64,000 bases of DNA from Pseudomonas sp. Irchel s3b2 (GCF_900187445.1 NZ_FYEB01000005.1:1-64000); one strand, 5' to 3'; positions 26,891-36,682 are shown, numbered from the stretch's first letter. Notes: a model not told the origin generated them from the sequence alone. Numbers and translations are program-made.

Positions 26891-27143
26891 CCGGCATTGA
26901 TAGATCGGCTCAAGACTGGGTCGATCTGTCCTTCTGTCGGCGTCGTTTCCGGGTAAGCCGCGTGTCAGGCCCGACCGCGCGTCTCGTGTATCACAGTGTG
27001 TCTGGCTAGCCTCTTGATACATGGCTTTTCACATGGCCTGCGATTCGACACACGCCAGATACGTCGCCGCGTTCAAATGCAAGCCAGGTTTGAAGGGGAT
27101 CACCCGGAACCCCTGGCCAACGGCTTGCAACGGAGACATCAGC

Positions 27144-28208
27144 ATGAAGATGGCACTGCAGAACAAAACCGGCAAAACTCGCCGCCGTCTGGTCGGCTCA
27201 TCGATCCTCGCGCTCACCCTGTTCAGCGCTCTCGGTGTGGCCCACGCACAAACGACCGCAGCTGTGCCGCCAGACACGATCAGCGCCAGCGCCACTCATG
27301 CGGCACCCTCTCCGTTCGGCCCGCTGAAGCATGTCAGCGCCGGACTGTTGAACGTGGCGTACGCCGAAACAGGCCCGGCCGATGGGCCGGTAGTCATTCT
27401 TCTGCACGGCTGGCCGTACGACATTCACAGCTATGACGAGGTCGCGCCATTGCTTGCAGCAAAGGGCTATCGAGTGCTGATGCCGTATGCGCGTGGCTAC
27501 GGTGATACGCATTTTCTGTCCGGGAAAACTGTTCGCAATGGTCAACCGGCCGCGCTGGCAAGTGACGTCATCGACTTTATGGATGCGCTGAAGATCAAAC
27601 AGGCGGTGCTCGGTGGCTATGACTGGGGCGCGCGTTCGGCCGACATCGTCTCGGCGCTGTGGCCAGGCCGGGTCAAGGCGCTGGTCTCGGTCAGCGGCTA
27701 TCTGATCGGTAACCAGGCGGCCGGCAAAAATCCGCTGCCACCCAAGGCCGAGTTGCAATGGTGGTATCAGTTTTACTTCGCCACCGACCGCGGTCGCTCC
27801 GGGTACGAGAAAAACACCCACGACTTCGCCAAGTTGATATGGCAACTGGCGTCGCCGAAATGGGCGTTCGATGACGCCACTTTCGACCGCAGCGCCAAGG
27901 CTCTGGAGAACCCCGACCATGTCGACATCACCGTATTCAACTACCGCTGGCGCCTGGGGCTGGTTCAAGGCGAAAGCCAATACGAAGCGCTAGAGCAGAA
28001 ACTGGCTACGGCGCCTTCCATTAGCGTGCCGACCATCACCCTCGAAGGCGATGCCAACGGCGCGCCGCACCCTGCCCCCGAGGATTACGCCAAGCGCTTC
28101 ACCGGTAAATACGAGTTCCGGCTGATCAGCGGCGGCATCGGCCACAACCTGCCGCAGGAAGATCCGCAGGCATTCGCCAAGGCCGTGATTGATGCGGACC
28201 ACCTTTGA
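27144..28208 (+). CDS. Exported epoxide-hydrolase-like alpha/beta hydrolase
   Basis: A 354-residue alpha/beta hydrolase with an Arg-rich signal peptide (KTRRRLVGSSILALTLFSALGVAHAQ). The oxyanion motif is HGWP (88-91). The nucleophile is Asp160 in GGYDWGARSA, as in epoxide hydrolases and haloalkane dehalogenases rather than Ser esterases. The catalytic His is in ISGGIGHNLPQEDP near the C-terminus. It probably acts in the periplasm on an epoxide or halide. ATG 27144 has GGAG eight bases upstream, so the longer frame from 27021 is not used. Confidence 0.85.
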   Translation: MKMALQNKTGKTRRRLVGSSILALTLFSALGVAHAQTTAAVPPDTISASATHAAPSPFGPLKHVSAGLLNVAYAETGPADGPVVILLHGWPYDIHSYDEVAPLLAAKGYRVLMPYARGYGDTHFLSGKTVRNGQPAALASDVIDFMDALKIKQAVLGGYDWGARSADIVSALWPGRVKALVSVSGYLIGNQAAGKNPLPPKAELQWWYQFYFATDRGRSGYEKNTHDFAKLIWQLASPKWAFDDATFDRSAKALENPDHVDITVFNYRWRLGLVQGESQYEALEQKLATAPSISVPTITLEGDANGAPHPAPEDYAKRFTGKYEFRLISGGIGHNLPQEDPQAFAKAVIDADHL

Positions 28209-28254
28209 ATCCGGTCTGACATCCGTGCACTTCCCCGATAAGCACCATCACAAC

Positions 28255-28284
28255 AACGGCTCGTTCCATTTAACGAGCCGTTTT
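28255..28284. terminator. Intrinsic terminator, probably bidirectional
   Basis: Eleven-bp stem AACGGCTCGTT / AACGAGCCGTT with loop CCATTT, then TTTT. It lies between the convergent hydrolase (ends 28208) and the small lipoprotein (ends 28285). Confidence 0.88.
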
Positions 28285-28584
28285 CTAATTTTTGCACTCC
28301 GCCAACACCACGTGGCAGGTTTCCGGCGTGCCACCGGATCGGCCGGCATAACGTATGCAATTAGCCAGGGATTTTTCGCGAGCCATGTTCAAGGTGGAAC
28401 CCCAAGCCAGGCCACCCTCGCCGGCGGTGGGTAGCGCTTTTGCATAGCAGCTTGAGCCTATGTTTGAGGCCGAATAGCGAGCCGTGGCAGCTTTGCCGGA
28501 ACATCCCGCTGTCAGCACCAGGTTGATGGCTAGCAGGGAGAGTAGGACCCATGACGAGCATTGGCACGCTGTTGTTCCGGTCAT
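28285..28584 (-). CDS. Small putative lipoprotein
   Basis: A 99-residue protein with a lipoprotein signal: hydrophobic SSWVLLSLLAINLVLTAGC, with the lipobox Cys near residue 28. The mature part contains four more Cys residues (SSCYAKAL, LANCIRYAG, ETCHVVLAEC), suggesting disulfides. I do not recognise the family. The start at 28584 follows AGGGGAAACGGG. It is the only gene in its unit. Confidence 0.65.
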   Translation of the reverse strand: MTGTTACQCSSWVLLSLLAINLVLTAGCSGKAATARYSASNIGSSCYAKALPTAGEGGLAWGSTLNMAREKSLANCIRYAGRSGGTPETCHVVLAECKN

Positions 28585-28965
28585 CCCGTTTCCCCTGCAG
28601 TAAGAGGCGTGAGACATGTTTGTGCTCGCGTACCACTCAGATTAGACGGTGTTGCGCCGGCCCTTGGCTCCGTTTGGCGGACTGATTTGCGCTGGCCCTG
28701 ACAATAGCGATTGTTCTCGATGCCCCGCAGTTTTCGGCCATCATCGAGCACCCGGGAACGTCTCCTCACCGCCCCAAGCTGCGGGAGCGACAGTCAGTCT
28801 GGGTAGAAGAGCTCCGGTCGCTTCGGGTTGCAACCGAACTCAAGAGAACCAGCATTGATTTCATTCAATGCGTGCAGTCAGGGAATAAATCAGATTGGTC
28901 GCAGGGGCTGGCGCGTGTGCTCCCCCATACGCCTGCGTGATGGTCGGAATGTCAGGTAGATAAGG
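28585..28965. other. Intergenic region without recognised gene
   Basis: About 380 bases between the lipoprotein start and the cupin stop. No credible ORF, terminator or repeat was seen. Confidence 0.4.
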
Positions 28966-29448
28966 TCACTTCTTCCTGGGGTCATCCGCTGGATTGAGAA
29001 AATTGATACCCCACGGGCCGGTCCCATGAATCTGCACGACAGTTTCTTCTTGGGTGAATACATACATCGGCATACCAACAGGCATGATCGTGATACCGCC
29101 CGGCGTGTAGGCCCTGGCTTTGGCGGGGTCAAATTTGTCGCCGACTCCCAGGTGAAAAGTGCCGGAAATTACGGTGACACGTTCCACTACCGGGTGAGTA
29201 TGGACACCTATTTTAGAGTTGGCAGGTAGCTTGAGCCGAAAGGTAAACGGATTTGCAGTTTTCAGGTCGCCTTCAATGACTACGATTTGGGCGCCAGGCG
29301 CGACCGATGGCGCATCAGACCATTTCAGATCAGAGGGTAGAACTGATATGTGGCCCGCCATCGGTTGCTCAGCGCTCGACACGGGTAACGTCATCAATGC
29401 GGCGAGTGTGAACGCGCTTGACGCCACAAAGACTCTTAATTTGTACAT
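28966..29448 (-). CDS. Exported cupin-domain protein
   Basis: A 160-residue protein with a signal peptide (VFVASSAFTLAALMTLPVSSA). The cupin core has GVHTHPVVERVTVISGTFHLGVGD, with the metal-binding His pair and Glu, and a second motif YTPGGITIMPVGMPMYVF where the usual late His is not obvious. Its role is unknown; similar proteins are annotated as periplasmic cupins. ATG 29448 follows AAGGAGCAGAAA, a strong ribosome binding site. Confidence 0.82.
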   Translation of the reverse strand: MYKLRVFVASSAFTLAALMTLPVSSAEQPMAGHISVLPSDLKWSDAPSVAPGAQIVVIEGDLKTANPFTFRLKLPANSKIGVHTHPVVERVTVISGTFHLGVGDKFDPAKARAYTPGGITIMPVGMPMYVFTQEETVVQIHGTGPWGINFLNPADDPRKK

Positions 29449-29684
29449 TTTCTGCTCCTTTCGAACGGAACAAATGTTGCTCAGCGCGATCACCATTTAT
29501 TAAAGCTACCTTGGGGCCATAAGCAAGGTGGCCTGTTGTTAAAGCCGCAGCCGTGAGGGACGTCGGCGTACGCATCCGGCCATCTACGGCGTGCGCGCTC
29601 TCCCAAGGTACGCAAGTTGCCAAAATTGTCCGGTTGCCTACGCTACTAGAACGCACGCATCAGTCCCAATTCTGGAGAACCAGG

Positions 29685-30164
29685 ATGATCAGCAAGAACA
29701 CGATTTGTCTCTGGTACGACGGCACCGCGCTGGACGCTGCGAAGTTCTACGCCGAGACGTTTCCGGACAGCGCTGTGGGAGCTATCCTTCGCGCGCCTGG
29801 CGACTATCCGGCGGGCAAACAGGGCGATGTCTTGACGGTCGACTTCACGGTGATGGGCATCCCTTGTCTCGGACTGAATGGGGGTTCAGCGTTCAAGCAC
29901 AACGAAGCTTTCTCGTTCCAGGTTGCGACCGATGACCAAGCCGAAACGGACCGCTTTTGGAATGCGATTATCGGAAATGGCGGCCAGGAAAGTGCATGCG
30001 GCTGGTGCAAGGACAAGTGGGGACTGTCATGGCAGATCACACCACGCGTGCTGACAGCCGCAATAACCGATCCTGATCGAGCAGCGGCCAAACGCGCGTT
30101 CGACGCCATGATGGGGATGCAAAAGATCGACATCGCTGCGATCGAAGCGGCTTTGAAGGGTTAG
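29685..30164 (+). CDS. VOC-superfamily PhnB-like protein
   Basis: A 159-residue 3-demethylubiquinone methyltransferase-like (PhnB, VOC) protein. The family pattern is NTICLWYDGTALDAAKFYAETFPDSAVGAI, with GDVLTVDFTVMGIPCLGLNGG and a closing WGLSWQITPRVL. Despite the old name, such proteins are not shown to be methyltransferases; function is unknown. ATG 29685 has GGAG eight bases upstream. It is monocistronic. Confidence 0.88.
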   Translation: MISKNTICLWYDGTALDAAKFYAETFPDSAVGAILRAPGDYPAGKQGDVLTVDFTVMGIPCLGLNGGSAFKHNEAFSFQVATDDQAETDRFWNAIIGNGGQESACGWCKDKWGLSWQITPRVLTAAITDPDRAAAKRAFDAMMGMQKIDIAAIEAALKG

Positions 30165-30259
30165 CGGTTGGACAAGTTGAAGAGCGAGTAGTTTGAGGCC
30201 TGCCGGAGAAGATGCCGGGCTGGACTCGCTGATCCTGCAGCCCTGCCATACTGTTCAAC

Positions 30260-31000
30260 ATGACCAGTGCAACCTTCCGCTTCTACGAGGAGCTCAACGA
30301 TTTCCTGCCGGCCGAACGGCGGCGGCAGTCCTTCACCTGCGAGTGCGCGCGAGGGGCGACGGTCAAGCACATGATCGAGGCCCTCGGGATACCGCACACC
30401 GAGGTCGAGCTGGTGCTGCTCAACGGCGAGTCGGTGGGCTTCGAGCGGGCGATCTTCGACAGTGACCGGCTGGCGGTGTATCCCAAGTTCGAAGCGCTGG
30501 ACATCAGCCCGCTGCTCAAGGTTCGTGCGCAACCTTTACGGGTGCTGCGCTTCGTCGCTGATGCACACCTTGGCGGGCTGGCCAATCTGCTGCGCATGAG
30601 CGGCTTCGACACCCTCTACGACAATGGCTTCGAGGATGGCCAGATCGCCGAGATCGCTGCGCAGCAAGGACGCATCGTGCTAACCCGCGACCGCGAACTG
30701 CTCAAGCGGCGGATCATCAGCCACGGCTGTTATGTGCATGCCCTGAAACCGTCGCTGCAGCTGCGCGAATTGTACGAGCGCCTCGACTTGGCGCGTAGCG
30801 CGCGGCCATTCAGCCTGTGTCTTCATTGCAACCTGCCGCTGCACGAGATCAGCCCGGAACTGGCCCGACAGCAGGTGCCGCCACGCATTGGCGTCCTCTA
30901 TTCGCACTTCCTGCGCTGCGACGCTTGCCAACGGGTTTACTGGGAAGGTTCGCACTGGCGCAGCATGTGTGCACTGTTGGCACCTCTGCTGGACCGATAG
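30260..31000 (+). CDS. Mut7-C RNase-domain protein with ubiquitin-like N-terminus
   Basis: A 246-residue protein. Residues 1-85 are a beta-grasp (Mut7-C_ub) domain: ATFRFYEELNDFLPAERR to LAVYPKFEALDI. Residues 95-240 are the Mut7-C domain of the PIN-like RNase fold: RFVADAHLGGLANLLRMSGFDTLYDN, then VLTRDRELLKRR. A zinc ribbon follows with CLHC and CDAC. Predicted to be a nuclease acting on RNA; no substrate is known. The ribosome binding site is weak. Confidence 0.9.
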   Translation: MTSATFRFYEELNDFLPAERRRQSFTCECARGATVKHMIEALGIPHTEVELVLLNGESVGFERAIFDSDRLAVYPKFEALDISPLLKVRAQPLRVLRFVADAHLGGLANLLRMSGFDTLYDNGFEDGQIAEIAAQQGRIVLTRDRELLKRRIISHGCYVHALKPSLQLRELYERLDLARSARPFSLCLHCNLPLHEISPELARQQVPPRIGVLYSHFLRCDACQRVYWEGSHWRSMCALLAPLLDR

Positions 31001-31066
31001 GCGAGCGCATCGGGGCCCGGCTGCGTTGCCTGGGATAACTGGCCTTGAGATAAGCCTGCTGTCGAT

Positions 31067-31525
31067 TCACGACTTGTCGGCAACAAGTCTCACTCTGTGG
31101 CAGTCAGACGGTCCAACTTTTTGACCGCTTGATGAGCGAACATCAATCGGCATCAGAGCCTGTCTGGATTCGTTGTCCAACAGCACAGAACGCGTCTCTC
31201 CCGGTTCGAACAGGAAACGTTCGCCCCACTGCCTCATGCTCACCACAACTGGAAAGATCTCCCGTCCTTTGTTCGTAAGCACGTACTCCTTGTAGGCGCT
31301 TCCATCTGACGCCGGTCGAACGTCGAATACACCAACCTCAACCAAGGTTTTCAGGCGCGATGCCAGAATATTTTTGGCCACGCCTAAGCTCTTTTGAAAT
31401 TCGCTGAATCGGCGAATGTCGTCAAATGCGTCGCGGATAATCATGAGCGACCAGCGATCGCCAATTGCCTCCAGTGTTCTTGCTACCGGGCATTCGCTGC
31501 TTTGCGGTGAAGCACCTTCGACCAT
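31067..31525 (-). CDS. HxlR-family transcriptional regulator
   Basis: A 152-residue winged-helix regulator. The HxlR signature is CPVARTLEAIGDRWSLMIIRDAFDDIRRFSEFQKSLGVAKNILASRLKTL, with the N-terminal Cys often used in redox or aldehyde sensing. The start at 31525 has AGGAGG eight bases upstream. It is divergent from the MFS transporter at 31661, which it probably represses. The intergenic DNA has two similar TTGAAACC-like blocks. Confidence 0.9.
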   Translation of the reverse strand: MVEGASPQSSECPVARTLEAIGDRWSLMIIRDAFDDIRRFSEFQKSLGVAKNILASRLKTLVEVGVFDVRPASDGSAYKEYVLTNKGREIFPVVVSMRQWGERFLFEPGETRSVLLDNESRQALMPIDVRSSSGQKVGPSDCHRVRLVADKS

Positions 31526-31660
31526 CGTATTTACCTCCTGGATAAGGATTGCCAAATCTGTCGATCAATCTGGATCAAGGTGGTTGCAATTTGAAACCTT
31601 ATTCGGCAACAATTGAGGCCAGTTTTGAATTGAAACCAGTTTAACGCCATGGAGGCGTGC

Positions 31661-32944
31661 ATGACAGCAGAGGCCGACTCAACTACCCAAGGTTTCTCCA
31701 GGCAGCCTTCGGGATTGCCGCATACGGATACCGGAGAAAGCAGCAGGATCGACCGGTCTGCGGGACTTTCTCCGTCGCTCACATTACTGTTTTCCGTCAC
31801 CTGTGCACTTGCAGTCGCCAATGTTTACTTTGCCCAACCCTTGCTGGCCTCAATGGCGCAGAGCCTGGGCGTCGCCTCGGGATTGATCGGGGTCGTGGTG
31901 ACGGCCACTCAGGTGGGGTATGCGCTGGGGTTACTGTTCATCGTGCCGCTGGGCGACAGGGTGAACCGCAAACGGCTGATTATCACTCAAGTGGTGCTGT
32001 CTGCGGTTGCGCTGGCGGCCGTTGGCGCATCGCAGCAATGGCTGGCCCTGCTGGGAGCCATGATCATGATGGGCTTACTGGCAGTGGTCGCGCAGGTGCT
32101 TGTGGCCTATGCCGCCGTGCTGGCAACGCCATCACAACGTGGGCAGGCAGTGGGGACAGTAACCAGCGGCATTGTCCTGGGTATTCTGCTGGCACGGTTT
32201 ACCTCTGGGCTGATCGCAGATCTAGCGGGCTGGCGCGCTGTTTATTTCGTTTCCTCAGGATTGATGCTGACCGTCGCGGCGGTGTTCTGGAAAGTGGTGC
32301 CTGCCGCAGTGTCACCACGCAATCAACACACCTACCAAGCGCTCATCCGGTCGCTGTTCAAGCTGTTCATGACCGAACCGGTTTTGCGGATCAGGGGCCT
32401 GCTGGCCTTACTGATCTTTGCCGCCTTTTCCGTGCTATGGACAGCTATGGTGCTGCCGTTGAGCGCTGCGCCGCTGACGCTTTCACACACGGCCATCGGC
32501 ATGTTTGGCTTGGCCGGCGTCGCCGGAGCCCTTGCTGCCAGAAGAGCCGGTCGCTGGGCCGATCAAGGTTTGGGACAACGAGTGACCGGCATTTCGCTGG
32601 GACTCCTGACGCTCTCCTGGTTGCTCATCACTTTTGCCGAGACGTCCCTGATCGCGCTGGTTTGCGGCGTGGTTTTGCTCGACTTCGCGGTGCAAGCGGT
32701 GCACGTCACCAACCAGAGCCTCATTTTTGCGGCACGACCCGATGCCCAAAGTCGCATGGTCGGCGCATACATGTGCTTCTACTCGGTCGGTAGCGCGCTG
32801 GGGGCGGCAGCCGCGACCCAGGTTTATGCGCTCTGGGGCTGGATGGCAGTCAGCCTGCTGGGCGCCTTGCTCAGTGCTACAGCTTTGGCGCTGTGGTTTT
32901 TTACCAGTCATTTCTCGAGTACTACTCAAGGAAGATCAGCATGA
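31661..32944 (+). CDS. MFS efflux transporter
   Basis: A 427-residue major facilitator with about 12 membrane helices. The loop 2-3 signature is VPLGDRVNRKRLI, and the first helix region reads VANVYFAQPLLASMAQSLGV, seen in sugar/drug efflux-type MFS proteins. A second-half signature is GRWADQGLGQR. The substrate is unknown; pairing with an HxlR regulator suggests a toxic small molecule. ATG 31661 has GGAGG six bases upstream, so it is preferred over ATG 31649. Confidence 0.88.
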   Translation: MTAEADSTTQGFSRQPSGLPHTDTGESSRIDRSAGLSPSLTLLFSVTCALAVANVYFAQPLLASMAQSLGVASGLIGVVVTATQVGYALGLLFIVPLGDRVNRKRLIITQVVLSAVALAAVGASQQWLALLGAMIMMGLLAVVAQVLVAYAAVLATPSQRGQAVGTVTSGIVLGILLARFTSGLIADLAGWRAVYFVSSGLMLTVAAVFWKVVPAAVSPRNQHTYQALIRSLFKLFMTEPVLRIRGLLALLIFAAFSVLWTAMVLPLSAAPLTLSHTAIGMFGLAGVAGALAARRAGRWADQGLGQRVTGISLGLLTLSWLLITFAETSLIALVCGVVLLDFAVQAVHVTNQSLIFAARPDAQSRMVGAYMCFYSVGSALGAAAATQVYALWGWMAVSLLGALLSATALALWFFTSHFSSTTQGRSA

Positions 32945-32966
32945 AAGCCGGGCATCAGGACCGGGC

Positions 32967-33662
32967 TCAAGCCAGCAGTTCAGTGATCCATCGGGCCTGC
33001 CGGGCGATGTCTTGCACCTTCTCCTCGGGCACGGCCTGCCGCGCCCGGGCGAAGTTGGCCAACGTCTTGTGCTTCTCGCGCAGCATGCGCTGCCATTTGT
33101 CCAGGAACGCCGGGCTGCGTGCCTGCATCTGCAGCGGGCCGAAGTACAGCTCCTCGGCGCTGTACATCACCGGCCCGGCGCGCTCGGCGACGATGATTTC
33201 ATAGTAGAAACGGTTTTCCCGCAGCACTTCCTCACACAGGATGCGGTAGCCATTTTCCATCAGCCATTGACGCAGGGGTTGCTCGCCGCCGTTGGGCTGC
33301 AGGATCAGGCGTTCCTGGCCGCTCAGACGCGCCTTGCCGCTGTCGAGGATGTCGCGGATCGTCTCGCCGCCCATGCCGCAGATGCTGATCGCTGTGATCC
33401 CGTCTCCCGGCTCGATCGCCGCCAGGCCACTGGCCAGGCGCACGGTGATCCACTGAGCCAGGCCGTTCTCGCGCACGGTGCGTTCGGCCGAGCGAAACGG
33501 CGTCAATGCCACCTCGCCGGCCACCGCCGCCGCGATGGCGCCACGGCGCATCAACGCCACCGGCAGGTAGCCGTGATCCGAGCCGATATCGGCCAGGCAT
33601 GCACCCGCTGGCACATGCGCCGCCACGCGTTCCAGGCGCATGGACAATGTCTGTTCGTTCAA
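32967..33662 (-). CDS. trmK: tRNA (adenine22-N1)-methyltransferase family protein
   Basis: A 231-residue TrmK/YqfN-type methyltransferase (COG2384). Motif I is CLADIGSDHGYLPVAL and the catalytic-site motif is SICGMGGETIRDIL, followed by LILQPNGGEQPLRQWL. In Gram-positive bacteria this enzyme makes m1A22 in tRNA; in Pseudomonas the target is not certain. The start is TTG at 33660-33662, with AAGGA seven bases upstream; the longer frame from 33755 would overlap the amidase gene. Confidence 0.85.
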   Translation of the reverse strand: MNEQTLSMRLERVAAHVPAGACLADIGSDHGYLPVALMRRGAIAAAVAGEVALTPFRSAERTVRENGLAQWITVRLASGLAAIEPGDGITAISICGMGGETIRDILDSGKARLSGQERLILQPNGGEQPLRQWLMENGYRILCEEVLRENRFYYEIIVAERAGPVMYSAEELYFGPLQMQARSPAFLDKWQRMLREKHKTLANFARARQAVPEEKVQDIARQARWITELLA

Positions 33663-33741
33663 CTGCAATTCCTTTTCACCACGAAGGTCCAGCACCTTTG
33701 GCCGGGTCGGGGCGAGATTCTGAGCCCCAACCCCGCCGTTT

Positions 33742-35508
33742 CTATTTTTGGCCACCGGACAATGGTGGGGTTCGAGGCGGGATCAATCGCTTCGTCCCCG
33801 TCGACTCAAACGCCGAAGCCAAGCGAAGCAGTGTCGAATCGTCATAGGCTCGACCGGCAAAGGTCAGCCCGACGGGCATGCCGATGTCCGGCATGATGCC
33901 CATCGGCACTGTGACCGTGGGAACACCCAAGTGGCGGATGGCGAGATTGCCGTTGGCGACCCAGACACCGTTACTCCATGCGATATCCGCAGACTTCGGA
34001 TCGACATCGGCATTCGCCGGCCCAACGTCGGCCACCGTCGGGAAGATCACCGCATCGAGCCCCAACCGATCCATCCAGTCCTCAAGGTCGATTCGGCGCG
34101 TCTGTTCCAGGCCGCGTAGTCCGTCAGGCACCGTGGTGATCTGATCCCAAGGGGTGATGCCGCGTTCGGCCATCCGCACATACTCATCCATGCCAGCGGC
34201 AAGGTCGCCCTCGCGGTTGGGCAGCGTCCCCGGATCGTGCGGGAAAATCAGCGGTCCGTTCACATCGACCAGGCGATTGAGTTTTGGATCGCCGTTGGCC
34301 CGCAGAAAATCGTCGAACGCCCAGGCCGTCAGATCCCACAACTCATGGTGGAGGAACTCTTTGGAAACCAGGCCCCGGTTAAACACCGTCGGCGCACCCG
34401 GACGATCGCCCTCGCAATTGGAGACCAGCGGGAAATCGACCTCGATCACTTCGGCACCAAAGGCTTCGAGTGCCTTGCGTGCCTCTTCCCACAGCCCGAT
34501 CACCGAGGGACGGGTGTGGATTCGCTGCCCCGTCGGACCACCGATACCAGGCGCATCGCTGGTGCCCGCCTCGGCGTCCGCGTTGATGTACATACGAGGA
34601 ACGCCGAAGCGTTTTCCGGCGAGGGCATCGGTATTCGCGGCAAGCGCCCCATAGAAAGCGGGACGCACCGAGGCGACACTCGGAATGGGCACCCAGGGTT
34701 GCATCCGCCACAGATCGCCTCGTGTGTCGGGATCTTCCGCCACTACTACGTCGAGCACTTCGAGCAGGTCCGCCATCGTTCTGGCAAACGGTACGACAAC
34801 GTCCATGGTCGGCGTCAACGGCCAGTTCCCGCGCACCGAAATCACGCCGCGCGAAGGCGTATAAGCACACAAACCATTGTTCGAGGCAGGCCCCCGGCCG
34901 CTCGACCAGGTTTCCTCGGCGAGGCCGAATGCCGCGAAACTGGCGGCGGTTGCAGTACCGGCACCGTTCGAGGAGCCCGATGCGAAGGGGGCGGTGAGAT
35001 AGTCAGCGTTGTACGGGCTCTCGGCACGGCCGTAGACCCCGCGTTGCATGCCGCCGTTAGCCATGGGCGGCATATTGGTTTTGCCCAGGAAAATCGCGCC
35101 AGCGGCACGAAGCCGTTCGATGGTGAACGCATCGCGATAAGCAATCAGGTTCGCGAAAGCGGGACTTCCAGAGGCTGCAGTGAGCCCCTTCACCAGATAA
35201 CTGTCTTTGGCCGTATAAGGGATGCCATCGAGCGGACCCAGCGTCTGGCCCTTGGCCCGACGGGCATCAGACGCCTGCGCTTCCTTGAGCGCATCGGGGT
35301 TGCGAACCACCACTGCGTTGAGGGCGGTGGGCGTGTCGGGGCCGTCGTAGGCATCGATCCTGGCGAGATAGGCCTGGACCAATTCAACCGCCGTCGTCTG
35401 GCCCGATTCGAGCGCAGCACGCAGTTGGGCAATGGAAACCTCGGTGACTTCGATCATGCTGTTACCGTCGGCTGCTGATGGGTGACTGGCTCTTGGGTTC
35501 AAGGACAT
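33742..35508 (-). CDS. Amidase-signature family hydrolase
   Basis: A 588-residue amidase-signature enzyme. The catalytic Lys is in GIPYTAKDSYLVKG (near 95), and the Ser-rich stretch FASGSSNGAGTATAAS leads to the nucleophile region. The segment ETWSSGRGPASNN replaces the usual DTGGSIRxPA, so the nucleophile/cis-Ser motif is atypical. The family hydrolyses amides; the substrate is unknown. It lies downstream of a LysR gene on the same strand. The start ATG 35508 is one codon after a GTG. Confidence 0.82.
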   Translation of the reverse strand: MSLNPRASHPSAADGNSMIEVTEVSIAQLRAALESGQTTAVELVQAYLARIDAYDGPDTPTALNAVVVRNPDALKEAQASDARRAKGQTLGPLDGIPYTAKDSYLVKGLTAASGSPAFANLIAYRDAFTIERLRAAGAIFLGKTNMPPMANGGMQRGVYGRAESPYNADYLTAPFASGSSNGAGTATAASFAAFGLAEETWSSGRGPASNNGLCAYTPSRGVISVRGNWPLTPTMDVVVPFARTMADLLEVLDVVVAEDPDTRGDLWRMQPWVPIPSVASVRPAFYGALAANTDALAGKRFGVPRMYINADAEAGTSDAPGIGGPTGQRIHTRPSVIGLWEEARKALEAFGAEVIEVDFPLVSNCEGDRPGAPTVFNRGLVSKEFLHHELWDLTAWAFDDFLRANGDPKLNRLVDVNGPLIFPHDPGTLPNREGDLAAGMDEYVRMAERGITPWDQITTVPDGLRGLEQTRRIDLEDWMDRLGLDAVIFPTVADVGPANADVDPKSADIAWSNGVWVANGNLAIRHLGVPTVTVPMGIMPDIGMPVGLTFAGRAYDDSTLLRLASAFESTGTKRLIPPRTPPLSGGQK

Positions 35509-35698
35509 CACTTATCTCAAAATGGGTTTTCATATCGGTTCTCGTTGCACTGCATCAGCGCGATCGATTATTCACAATACGTGCTTAATATCTTTATTTC
35601 AGGGCGCTTGATGCAGGATCTGCCGCTGTGAGTACGTTGTACCCGTGATTTTGCATGAGATTAGAGAAAGAGCCCACTCCATGAACGGCCCTGGAGCG

Positions 35699-36586
35699 CT
35701 ACGCATCCTGAAGCCGTTCACGCAGAAACTCGATAAACCGCTGGGTTTTCGCCGGCAGCAGCCGCGTCTCGGTGAGGGCGTAAACCGAGACGGGTGAAGC
35801 CTGCCACTGCGGCAAGACTCTGCGCAATGTGCCATCGGCGAGGTCTTGCGCAACGATGCCTTCGGCCAGCAACGCGATACCCAGATCCAGCGTCGCCAGA
35901 CGTCGAATCATACCCACACTGTTGAGTTCGAATCGACCGCCAACCTCAACCTCCATTTCCCCTTCACTGCCAGAGAGTATCCAGCGGTCGGCGCGCGTGC
36001 CGCGCATACGCAGGCATTCGTGGTGTGTCAGGTCCGAGGGATGAATCGGATCACCGTGCAGTTCGAGATAACGGGGCGAGGCGTAAAGACAGCGGCGAAA
36101 GCTGGCGAGCTTACGGGCGATCAGGTTCGAACTCGCGGGTTCGCCCATGCGAATGACCACATCGACCGGCTCACTCACCAGATCGACCTGACGCGGGGTC
36201 AGATCAAACTCGAAGTTGATGCCGGGATACAACCGGGCAAACTCCGCGATCAGCGGTGCCAGATAGATAGTGGCGAAATCCACCGGGAGCGAAGCCCGCA
36301 GTACACCGCTGGGTCGGGCAAGCATTTCGCCGAGCTGCTCGTGCGCGAGCCGGGCCTCGTCGACGATGCGTTTGCAGCGATCAAAGTACAACTGCCCCGC
36401 TTCGGTCAGCTCGATCTTGCGCGTGGTGCGATGCAAAAGCCTTAGCCCGATTTCCTTCTCGAGGCCACTTATCCGGCGCGACAGCGTCGAGTTCGGCATT
36501 CCCATCGCCTCCGCCGCCCGACGGAAACTTCGCGCCTTCACGACTTCGACGAACAACGCCATGTCGTTGAGAAACTCCAATGTCAT
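35699..36586 (-). CDS. LysR-family transcriptional regulator
   Basis: A 295-residue LysR regulator of the CrgA-like subgroup. The HTH is FVEVVKARSFRRAAEAMGMPNSTLSRRISGLEKEIGLRLLHRTTRKIELTEAG, and the effector domain begins near LRASLPVDFATIYLAP. It is divergent from the old yellow enzyme gene at 36683, its likely target. A palindromic ATTGATCAAT at about 36642-36651 in the shared promoter region could be part of the operator. Confidence 0.9.
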   Translation of the reverse strand: MTLEFLNDMALFVEVVKARSFRRAAEAMGMPNSTLSRRISGLEKEIGLRLLHRTTRKIELTEAGQLYFDRCKRIVDEARLAHEQLGEMLARPSGVLRASLPVDFATIYLAPLIAEFARLYPGINFEFDLTPRQVDLVSEPVDVVIRMGEPASSNLIARKLASFRRCLYASPRYLELHGDPIHPSDLTHHECLRMRGTRADRWILSGSEGEMEVEVGGRFELNSVGMIRRLATLDLGIALLAEGIVAQDLADGTLRRVLPQWQASPVSVYALTETRLLPAKTQRFIEFLRERLQDA

Positions 36587-36682
36587 TGCTCCATCAGTGG
36601 ATCAGTCAATTCTGTTTTACCGGGTTTATCCCGAATTCGGATTGATCAATGATAGCCACATCGTTTACCGAGGAGTACCGCA

